Of a DNA stretch of 64,000 bases, positions 29,401-41,400 are shown in pieces. A program made the position numbers and the translations under genes. Below the pieces are notes generated by a model. It did no database searches. It saw only the letters and a program-made list of their open reading frames with translations, and was not told where the DNA came from. This DNA comes from Apostichopus japonicus. Its lineage: Eukaryota > Echinodermata > Holothuroidea > Aspidochirotida > Stichopodidae. The DNA lies in the NCBI RefSeq assembly GCF_037975245.1, contig NC_092580.1, positions 3,944,501 through 4,008,500 of the forward strand, in the 5' to 3' direction. Each line of letters opens with the position of its first letter. The first letter of the stretch is position 1.

Positions 29401-32400
29401 CAGGGATGACTCATTAAAACTGATAGTTTTCAGAGCTGCATCTCTTGGTAATCTTAATGACGGAGGCAGTCAAGGAGGGTACTTTATATTCCTTACAGGA
29501 GACAACATCGGCTTAATCTCTCCATTGGCCTGGCAGTCAAAGAAGGTGAGAAGAGTAGTATGTATTACCCTAGCAGCTGAAACCCTAGCAATGGTGTTGA
29601 CACAGGTATATTCCTAGGTTTATTGTATTCCAGAGCTCACAACTGGAAAAGCGAATCCGAACATCTTACCTCTGACCTGCATTACTGACAATCACTCCCT
29701 TTTTTATACCCTGCGTTCCACAAGTCATGTTGGTAAGAAACGTGTAAGGATCAAAATAAATGGAATCAAAGAACTTCTGCTTTCCAGTCAAATTTCCGCC
29801 ATCCGCTGGAGTGAGGCTAAAGCTCAAGCAGCAGGTTGTCTAACCAAGAAAGGGGTTCTTCCTTCGGACTCCTGAGATATAATCAAAGAAGGATGTTGTG
29901 AACCAGTTTCCTGTCTTCCAGTGTATAGTGTTTATTGCCTTTGCCATTTTTGCTTTGACTTTCCATTATTTTCGCCTCTTGAAAGAAGAGGAAATGTTCA
30001 CCTTTATTTTTGGCACTTTCGGCGTTTCATTTCGTGAGGAGCCATCTTGTGAAAATGCCATCTTGTTTCGTGTAGAGACGAAGAACGCGCGTGCGTAAGG
30101 AAGATTAAGAAAGTAAGATCAAAGTTTCAATATTGTTTAATTATGTATTAGAATGGGGGGATAAAATAAACTAACACTACCTTCTATCATAATAAACAGT
30201 CAGTCTACTGTATACTATTCTGATGTTTCCAGAGCAGTGAACCCTGCCATCATTCTGTTATTTATGATTATATTGTATTATTACGTATTAGAATGTGGTG
30301 TAAACTTAACAATTATTACACACATATTTTTAGAAAAAGTGAGTCTACTATTATATTTGAATGTTTCACAATTAGTAAACACTGTTCTATATCATTATGT
30401 CATTTATATTATTTATCTGGATGTGTTGATTTAGTGAATGAACAATTGCAAGCGGTGTTTCTTATTATTTGTTAAGATATCAATATTAGAAACAACAATC
30501 AGTATGTCACTCTGTCTGTTCTACAAATTTTATGTAATTTTTTACTGTTTCACATTGCAAACCTGGTGTCTTATCGAGTTTACTTATCTGACAAAATTGT
30601 CCATTAGCAATTGTGACATATTTTCCCTGGAATATCCCAGGTAAGAAAGAAATCAAATTTACATTCTGTTTTGGAGAGGCTGGTTAACCCTGTTTGCATT
30701 GTAACAAACTTGTTAGGATAGATTATTAACCACCTATAGGAGATCTTGGTTTCATTAAAATCACTTCAACCTTTGACAAAAACTGAAAATGAAACTGAAA
30801 ACAAAAGAGTGACGTAACGAGACATGAAACGTCAAGTGTAGTTCATAACTTGCCACTTATCTCTCTTTTCAAAAGAATTATTTGACAAGCAGGAAAACAA
30901 GTAAGTAGAGTTAGCACATAGATACTGGTTTCGTAATCATGATAAAAAGCCACTCACGTTAATTAAACCAATGCTATGTTCCAGCTTAGGCTCTAACTTC
31001 CCACAAGGCTATCATGTTAGGCCACAGGTAGACCATAATCTAAAGTTTTAGTTTCAACATAATAGTTAAAATATATCATAGCTAAAAATACATTAATCAA
31101 TCTTTTCATCAGATAGCAACAACGAAATGCCCTAAAAAATTCACCAGAAAATTAACAAAATAACTGAGGATAAGTGCAACAGTGCCGCAACCAATATCTA
31201 TATCTATATAATATAAAATCGATGTCACACTAATAGAAGTCACAGTGAGGTGATGAATACAACAACTAATTTACTCAGGAAAATATTCCAAAAACAGCCG
31301 CCCATTCTATTCACTCTGTCAAACTTCCAAAATTGTAGATTATTAAATTAAAGACTACTTGGCAGACCTGTCAATGCCCATAATGTGTAGACCTGGAGAT
31401 TCCCAATCCCTGCCCCCCTCCCCCCCCCCCATCAAAAACAAAAGAACTCGCAGATTGCTGCCTGAAACCTGGAGATATTGCAAACCATTCTAAAGTCAAA
31501 TAAAATCCATTATTTTACCACTCTATGTCCACAAAACACTACCAAATCTGTGGTATATTGTGTATAGTGTTGTGAAAAAGACTTTTTATGGCCTAATTCT
31601 GTGGGTTTTATAAGTTTTGTATCAGTCACAATGATAAAATTATCCACATCACCATTTAAATCAGCTTTCCTTTGTTTTACTGGTTTAAGATTTTAATCAA
31701 GTATATCATTTCTAAACTAGTTTTGACACTTTTACATTAAATAGTTCTTTAAATTTGAAAAGTGTGATGTTGTTCTTTCCTGCACTGGTGAGGGCAATAT
31801 TTGCTTTTGAAATAATATTTTGATATTTGAATATCAGGAAGTGTCCAAATTCTATATGCATACAAGGTAGTGTTCACTAAAATTTAAACTACCTTTCTTG
31901 AAGGGTTTGAAACTGAGGAAAAATATCATTTTTAAAAAAGAAAGTGAAAAAGATATAGTTTCCGGGTTCAAAGAAAAGTTAAGATGACTAATTGTGGGAA
32001 TTTAAAGGGGTACTCTGATAGCAAACATTTTTTTTCTTTTTTTTTCCTCACAAATTTACTACAAAGGTTTTGAATAACTAAATAAAACAAGTCCTTATAG
32101 CCTGATTTCTCATAAAGACACAAATTAGTTTCATGAATTTTTATGAATCTTCTTAGCAACAGTGATTTGGGTCACATCCCCACAGCCATTGACTAGAAAT
32201 CTACTTCATTTATCCACAGAGAGATGATATTTGCAAGGAAAGAAAAATTTTCACATTGATTGGGGCCTCAATTCTAGAGCATGTTAATAGGCAACATTAA
32301 AAAATATCACACTTTAATGAGAAATGAGAAACAACAACAGGAAGGGAGGGCATTTTGGAAAACACTTGTCATTTGGACATAACATACCACCCATTTTCTC

Positions 32401-35400
32401 ATATTACCTGCAATAACAAGGGTCTAATCTGACACAAAATAAGACTCCCATTAAAATGCCATATTATAGTTAAGATGAAAGTATTGAGATGTGAATTAAA
32501 AATAGCAGTGTGCAATATATCTGTCATTCTAGGAAAATGTCACATGTCACAAAAACTACTGATAACGTTACATCAAATAATTGAGATCTGATACAGCCCT
32601 CTCATATTATGTCTGCCATCAGAATATAAAATTAAACAACTTTTTGGCAAAATTATCCCTTATTAAAGTGTTTGCTTGCTTCTCTTACCTTTTACGGAAT
32701 GCATCATCAACATAATCCATAGAATCGTTGGACATAGGGTGTGGTGCTTGTTGAATCAGCCAATGTTTATTCTGTAGAGTGAGACAAATGAAACATGTGA
32801 TAGCCTTGAATTTAAATCTACGGTGTTTACCCTTTTAAAGATCATTAATTTGTAATCTTAAGTTCATACCAAAATCACTTTTTACCAAACCACCTTGCAT
32901 TCTGAAACTTAAACCTATTGCTGCCACCTATTACTTACAGTAACTCTAATGATTAACTATCCTACCACCATCTGTTGTATGTTTATATGTAGTATTTATT
33001 TTAGCTTAGGCACTTCTGCAATAGCCTGTATCAGTTCTGAAATGTTGATATTGAAAATAATAAAAAACACAATTAATTGCCAAACTAGAGTAACGTGTGG
33101 GCCAAAATTAACAATTCACGACACCCCTGTATAAGTTAGCAATACATTTTAATTCTTTAGAACACAAAAATACCTATTTGGTTATACAGCGTTCCAAGTC
33201 GGTTACATCACTTTTGGCCCAGTAATATGGTATGATAAATTAGCTCTACTAAGTTGTGGGGCAGATTGATAGCTGTGAACTTAAACTTAAGATTGTCTTT
33301 CCTACTCTTATTTTCAAATTTATTATTTATTATTCAAATTAATGGAATGGGCAACAGAAGACAATACCGCCACTACAAATTCATGATATCATCCACAGCC
33401 ATATATCATCCACATTTAACAGCTTAGGGTTAAATTGCAACTTTCTCATCATGCATTTACAAGCACATGGTAGCTTGAACCCTAACTTCACAAAATGGAG
33501 GGCCACAAAATGTAAAACATGAGTAACTTGAAAATGAAATGTGCACAAATAAATCTTGATTTCTTTTGGCAGAAAGCACAGCTCTTTGAAGACTTTCTTT
33601 TTACACTTCCTTTCTGGTTGCATTTCTTTTCTATAATTACAAATTGAAACCAGTTATAATCATTTTCAGTATAAAAACTGGCCTAATGTGAAACACAAAT
33701 TTGGCTGCTTAGTATTATGGCCAACAGTTTGCATTTTCGACGTCTGCGTTTCTCTACTCTCTGATAGTTTAGATCCAAATGCAAACTTTGGTGGCAGATT
33801 TAAGCAAAATGTGTTATTATGTGCGATTCACATTTTTTAACCACACTAAGTAATAGCCACATCCTGATAGCATGTTATGAAACAAAATCAACTTTAAATT
33901 TTTTGTCCTGACATTTTAGGAATGCATCTGGCAATCATCAGAGTGAAGTGATATCATTATTGCATATTTTAGCTTATCCAGAGATGAAGATATTATTTCT
34001 AAAACTAAACTTTGCAATTTGACAAAGTCTTGAACTCTGGGTACAATTGGCAGTTAACCAAGCATTCCAAACGGATCGCATTTCAAGGCAACACTATAAA
34101 CACACACATTACAATAATGATGAAGACTGGCTTTTGAAGAACATCGTGATAACAACACAGAGTACTGGCTGTGCTCAACTTACCTTTTGTTACAGACAGA
34201 CAATTAGCTATAGCGGAATATGATACCGAAGGCCGGAACCCATCAGAATCTCATATTACAAAGGCAAACGGGTAGGAAGGGGGCATGGGGAGGGGTTAGA
34301 ATCCCAAAGCAATATATAAACATAAAAAACCTTCCCTTACCTGAAGCAGTCAAAATACTCAGGCATGCAGGATGATTTGTATCTGTTCTTACTTAGCATT
34401 CATTAAAACCGTTGAAAGTGTGCACCGTCAGTCACACTTTGCTTCAAAAAATCACTCAACTTGCTAAAAACATACAAAGAAACTTCCAACCCCCACTCAT
34501 GGCATGTTAAATTACCTTTGCTTTTGTATTGAATGCCTTATCTCTTGGTGCTTTCTTTGTAGTGAAATTCTTCATGTACTGAGGGGCGGAATCGAACGGA
34601 CGATGACAGGCGGGCGTCGATAGCATCATGAAGAATGGTTGATCGTTGCCTCTATTCACCTTCAAAAAGTCGATGGATTTATTGTGCTGTTAGGTAACGG
34701 AGAAGACAAGCATATTGTTGCATGCAATCAATTTTAAAGTTATGAACTTTTAACTTACACATGTGATATGTATATGACAAGTTGTCCAAGGCCTCTGAAT
34801 AAAAACAAATCAAATGTTGCATTTTGTCCTCTCTGTTTCTTTCTAGAACATCTCATTTTAACTTATGATATAAATAAATAATTAAATAAATGGTATTATC
34901 TAAAGTGTCACTGGGATTATCCGGACCTCTTTTATTTCAATCCTGGATTAATTCCAGATCTAAAATCCCAATCATTCATAATTTCATAATTCTACACATC
35001 TATCACCACTGTAATCCAGTACTTCAAGTTCCGTGAAAAGCAAAGTTCCCTTTTGCACAATTTTTCTTCAATAACGAAGCTATGACTGTAGGCATGTTAC
35101 TACTTCATATTATCAAACACATTATGCTATGAATAGTCAATAAAGTGGCAAGATATACACTAAGGTATTGGGAACTTTATCATCCAGACTTTCACCATAT
35201 CTGGACAACTTTTGGTCCTGACAGCTGTGGAAAATCCTGGTGTTACCATAGCAACAAGATGTTCAAATGTGCCATCTGTGTTTATTAACCTCCTTTGTCT
35301 GGACTGTGGATCTACAAATGTCTACACAAGAAATCTGAATCTATACTTAAATATGAATGTAAGAGACTGACTTCGGTCAGCTTGCGGCTTTGATAAGCCA

Positions 35401-38400
35401 ATGAGGCTTCTTCGCGAGTTCCTGCTTGCAGGAGGATCTAATATACATACATACAAACTGAAACAGTTTATGGCTTCTTTAGCTATATATTATGTAAGTT
35501 TTGTACCTACGATCCGGGTTTACTAAAGAATTTATCGCAACAAATCTTGATTTACAACATGCTGCTATTCACTTATTATATTCTTTACTGTTGTTCACTG
35601 TAATATGACTTACATCAGACTTGAAGATTCTATACTGCAAATGAATATTGATCGTAAAATGTAAAATAACGATCTTCATTACATCAGCCTCCATAATTTG
35701 TTTGTGATAAATGTTAACGGAAAAGTAATGTAACTAAAATATTACTGATATAACAATGTAAAATAAGAATAAAGAATGGAACTGGGATACTCACAATAAG
35801 GTCTGTAAGGTAATCTTTGTAATAATCGTCATGATGAGTCTCGACGACCCCATTCACTGATATGTTGTAGTTGTAATACACAGAGTTATAAATCTAGGGG
35901 TAAGAGAGAATGTAATTCTATCACTTGTAAATTTAATAACAATAATAATATTTGTTTTTTATATAGCACTTTATACCAGCGATAGGTCTCAAAGCACTTT
36001 ACAGACGTTATATTACCCCTGGTCAATGATAATCAGTCCCAGAGACAATGCCTCCAGTCAGCAGCAGTTATATACTGCGCCCAATGACAAGTTACCTCGC
36101 AAGTACCCATTTAACCCCTGGGTGGAGAGAGGCAAGTGAGATAGAGTATCTTGCTCAAGGACACAACGTAATGAACTAGGCAGGAATCGAACCAGCAATC
36201 CTTGGATCACGAGTCCGACGCCTTAGCCAATTGGCCACCACACTCTTTTACCTATTTACCTATATATGGATTATTGGGAAAAGTTAATGAGAGAGAAACA
36301 TGTATATCATATGGGTGTTTGTGTGCAGACATTCACTCAAATAGAACATTTGATACATCCAGTAGGTTGAAATGAGTGGAAGTGATTTATTAAAATAAAC
36401 TAACTTTTCTGAAACCAATTTTCTATTATCCAAATTTGTGATTGACAATCGACGATGCAGATACAGACATGGTTATATAAAATCTCAATGCTCTTCAATT
36501 TTTTTTTGGTACTGTTTGCCATCAGTGCTGCATAAACTAAGCTGCACTAGAAAATGAAGTCAACTTAATAAATCGCACACACAAGTGTAATAATATAACT
36601 TACAGATGACACTGAATAAAACTAATAAAAATCACATGATGAGAAGAAAGGCCACATATTTTTGCTTACCAAAGACTGCTAGTATCAATGGAGTAATAAA
36701 ACTACCTCCAGGGGTCAAGTAAACTACAAACATAGTTGAATACTTGAATTAAGAAACAGTCACCCTATAGTTACTGCATATCTATTAATAACCCTAATGA
36801 CAATATGAAGTCGAGCTTGTTATTTATTGTTCTCTGATAATGCTATCAGTAGGTTTTTACTATTGCAACCAAGGGTTTTAGCAAATGGATTACACAATAA
36901 TACTAACTTAGATACTGTCAGACTGTGTGTTTACATTGTAAAACAAGCTACTCAATCAACATATTTACAGTACAAATGCTATTCATTCACTCACTGCATA
37001 ATTAAACTGGCTGCTTGGCTTCTGTATGCTGGCCATAAACTTTTGGCTATTTACTGGCTAAATGCCAGCAGGTTTTGCTGTTTGCCAGCACTGGCAATGT
37101 TCTGCATGTAAACATTAGGAGCTTAAACACAGAATTGAATGATTTTCCTTTCCTAATATAAACCACATAATATTACTTATTATCGGCACATGTTATTGGG
37201 ATTCTCTCAAAAGCCTGTACAGTAACTACAGTGTGTGTTGTAATTCAGGACAATGACAGTGAAAACTTGATTTTTGTCTTTGTATGTAATCACTTACAAA
37301 ATTCATGCAACCCTGCACTGTAGCACTTTTGTACAAACATTTCTCGATCAAAGATTTTATGAGGCAATATATTACTCTAACAAAACTTTTAAAGTCCCTT
37401 GGCAAATTTAGAGTGCAGTAATTCAAATAAGCATTCTGTGCCTTGTTACAGAATAGTAAACAGGTGCCTCCGGTAATAAAATGCAAGTTTAGTCTTCTAG
37501 CTACTGGAATTGATGTGGCTTAAAACTTGAGTAAAATCATAACCAAACAGGAATTTCTTTTAAGGTTGACAATCTCAAGCTTTGACTTTCCGTGCATTGA
37601 ACGCTACCGTAGGCTTCATCTGAAGAGTTCTTGAGAAGTTTGCTGTTAGTATTGACAATTGAATTGCATTGCATACCCTGAGCATATCATACCACCTCAC
37701 ATGCATATCCAGTATTCTGCTCTCCCTTGCCATTCCCCTCCCTACCACAGGTAAATCAAACTGTATCAATATTTTACACATTTCCTGTATTTATCACCTT
37801 TTTTCCCCTGTATCTTTCATGTCTTCCCTGTATTCCCTGTATTTTCCCTGTATTTATCACCTTTTATTCCCTGTATTTATCACCTTTTTTCCCTGTATTT
37901 TTCCTGTATTCCCTGTATTTTCCCTGTATTTATCACCTTTTATTCCCAAATATTTATCACCTTTCCTTTCCTTCAAATACTTTGTCACTATCTTTCAGAA
38001 CATGTAGGTGTCACGTGTGCTGTAATAAAACTGATATTCGAATACCGACAACACAACACGGAGACAAAGATTGTAGAGGACGGAAAACGTATCTTCCTGG
38101 CATTTCCTCCATGCAAGCTCAATGACTGTTGACAACACATTCCTCCTTGAAGCTGATAACATCCCTCAAGCCAACATCAAACAAACCATATTATTGTCCG
38201 GAAATATTTGGAGGGTCAACAAACACATGGACTTTACTGGGCACTCTAAAGTAAATCAAATGGATTGGTTAGACAACACAGATTGGTATTCAGCACACCC
38301 CTCCATGTCTGTTAATTTAGTCAAAACTACACAATGACCTATACACAGGAAAATATATACTGTCTTATAGGAAATGCTGTAGATAACTGAAGGAAACTAT

Positions 38401-41400
38401 CAAGGTTTTATAACCTTTAAAGTTTATCAGAGTTTACATCATGGAATGTGTGCACCAATCAGTGACGTAATATGCAAATTTAAGTTTCCTCTCAACATAT
38501 CCAAGTCTGCATTATGTCACCAAATGACTCTCTTCTAAAGATAAAATCTTTAGCTGAGTACAAGCAGATATAATTTTGTGTAACATGATAGTATTTTATA
38601 TTGGTTTGTTCATTGCTGTATGAAAATGTTTATAAAAAGTACTTTAAATTGACAAATATATATATATATATATAGATTAGAAAGTAAAATAGCTTGTATT
38701 CTTTCTGTAATATGTATTACTTTTATGTCCAAAACAGTATCCCTCACCTTTGCCCAAAATCAATCAAATTTATCATCATTTGTGCCAAACTTTAATTTTT
38801 TCATCTTTGTCTCCATTAATTGATCCACTGATATAGTAGAGACTGCACAGAACTAATGTAAGTATGTACAATTCTCTATGTTTACAATACTAACTGATAA
38901 CAGGTATTCCTATTTCGCTTTTTGTCCCAATGACTTCAGCCGCAATACCTGAGATGTAATGTACATCAGACCTCCAAGCGGCTCTTCAACAAATATACAA
39001 GTTTGTGTATGAAGGGATGCCTTAGTAGGTTTTGCCACATAAACCTAGAATTGTTTGCTGTTTTATAAAAAGAAAAACATCACAGGTTTTTGGAGACCAT
39101 CCTACTGGGTGTTCCACCCTATATGATGTCACAAGTTACAATGTTCAGGCATTCTCTAAAATTGGCATAATGGCAGAATCTATATTTTGAATGATTTCAG
39201 TTAAGCCATGGAATGAAAGAAAAAAAACCCACAATGGATATAAGCACTATATGTGGACCCTCTACCAGGCCCTAAGCCTGAGTACCCTACCGGCTTTATC
39301 CTGCGCAATGCTCAATCTAGTTATAGTAAGATTTCAATTCTTTCTGGCCTTTGCAGAAAATTATTTGAGAACTGCTGCCCTACACATTGACCTATCCTAC
39401 ATTGTGTGTCAACCTTCTATGCATGATGCACAGGTCTTTCAAACCCAATATAGGCATATCAAGCATTTAACAAGCCAAGTCTAAAGTACAAAGCACTTTA
39501 ATTGGTATTAGTTTACAGGCATTTATAACCTGGTAGATCTTATCTGGAGGCTTTTTATCGTGATGCCAACATTTTAGTTGACTGAATCATCCTGCTAACC
39601 TTTAAAGCCCTCTGGTTGAAATGCACTTAGTAAGTAATGATGGGAACAGGACATCACTGGAAAACAGAAATGCCTCTGTTGTTGCCGTTCGATTGATACG
39701 ATAATTGATGTCAAATGACAGTAAACTTGCAGAAAGGAATGACACTTTGACATCATCAGAAAACGCAGCAAATAACTACAACTGAGATATCAGTTCAATA
39801 ACTGTGCTAGCAATGCACAGGTTACCGCAGCCATGGGTACCCTGAACAGTCATATAGCCATGAGGTAAGGTTCCCACCCCCCCACCCTTGACGTACCAAA
39901 GCATTGGCAATGTCACATAAACTATTAGTAGCTCCCTTCCCACCATCCCCCCCCCAAAAAAAGTGGTAGTTATACTTATCTGTTGTAGCTGCCCATTAAT
40001 TCACCACAAACCTCTAATATATATGAATCTACCCCTACTAGATAAACCAATCTCCTGTTGGATACTCCTTGCTGGCTATTTCCATATCCTTCATAAATAT
40101 ACTCTGCTCACTTCTTAAGTATTGGCACAAACAGATGATGCCTAAATGCTTAAAGAGGCTCAAAAGGCATAAATTGTTTTTCCAAATTGATTAAATGTTT
40201 TTCCAACTTGATTGTAACTTCCAAGCAAAATTGCATAAAAAGGTAAAACTTTCATTAAACTAGGTGACTATGACAGAAAATTGGTGAGCGATGAAAAAAC
40301 TTACCAAACCATTCCAGTCATCCCAGCCAGGTGGAATGTGTCCAGCTCCCCCAACACTTGGATCACCATACTGGAGAAAACAAGGTAACCATAGTAACAA
40401 AAATCAAGCAAGTTTCCATTAAATGAAACATACATGTGGCCAATAACTGCTATTAATACAGGGGTTCTCCTTATGAGAGTTTGCTGGTTTTTCCCATTGA
40501 AAACATGGCCTTTCAAGTAACAATACTGTTAATGCTAAATATATATACATGAAATGTACCAGAAAAGTGTTACTTGTGTAAAAGCAAGTGGGCCTGACAT
40601 TTTGATCCTAGCAGGATCTTCTTCAGAGGCTGAGTGAAGACCACTGAAGAAGATCCTGCTAGGGATCGAAACATCAGGCCCACTTTAATACTTGTACACA
40701 TTCTCTTACACAGGCTCTTTAGTGGATAAGCAGTTTGCTAACAGTTTTATTTTTATTTTGAAGTGTTGCTTTTAACAGACATATGGATAGGGTTTATTGT
40801 CTGACAAGTCAGTTAGTAATCATAGACCACCAGGCAGTTAGTAACTAGAACCTCAAACCACCATAACTCCTACAAACGCATTACTGTTAATGCTTTCAAG
40901 TCTCAATGTGTGTTTGCCAAATTTATAAATCTTGACCTTTCCAGCTTACTGCCCTAAAAGCTCAGTAAAAATGACACTGTTCTATGCAATTTTCATAGTA
41001 TTATTCATTTTTCATTTTTATTTATCTGTCGTTAAACATTTTGAGCTAAATAAAATTGGCCAGATTTTTTAATGCGTCCGTACATTCTACAAACTTCAAT
41101 CAAAATTTGCAAGCCCAGCCCAACAGATCACGCGCAAATCAAATCTCTCTGTTTTATTTATGACTATAAGGCCTATCTTACTTTCATTTTCGTGATTAGC
41201 CTGTGTTAGGTGTCTTGAATAGTATCTTTCTTTCAGTCTTACCGATGTAGCTTGCAAAATTGTGACATTTTCTTTCATCGCAATGAATAAACTGGTATTT
41301 TCAGACGTTTCCTCCGTGGAATTGGGTAAAAAAGTGGACGATACAAGTATGTGTATAGGTTACATTTGTGTAATGAGCATGCTGATATGGGCGGTCGCAG

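Noticed and set aside
40647-40684. Hammerhead-ribozyme-like core (CTGAAGA, stem GATCC/GGATC, GAAAC)
   Set aside because: An extra A separates the CUGANGA core from stem II, no convincing stem III and cleavage triplet follows, and the opposite arm has AAAAT instead of GAAAC. A covariance-model search (Rfam hammerhead) would settle it.
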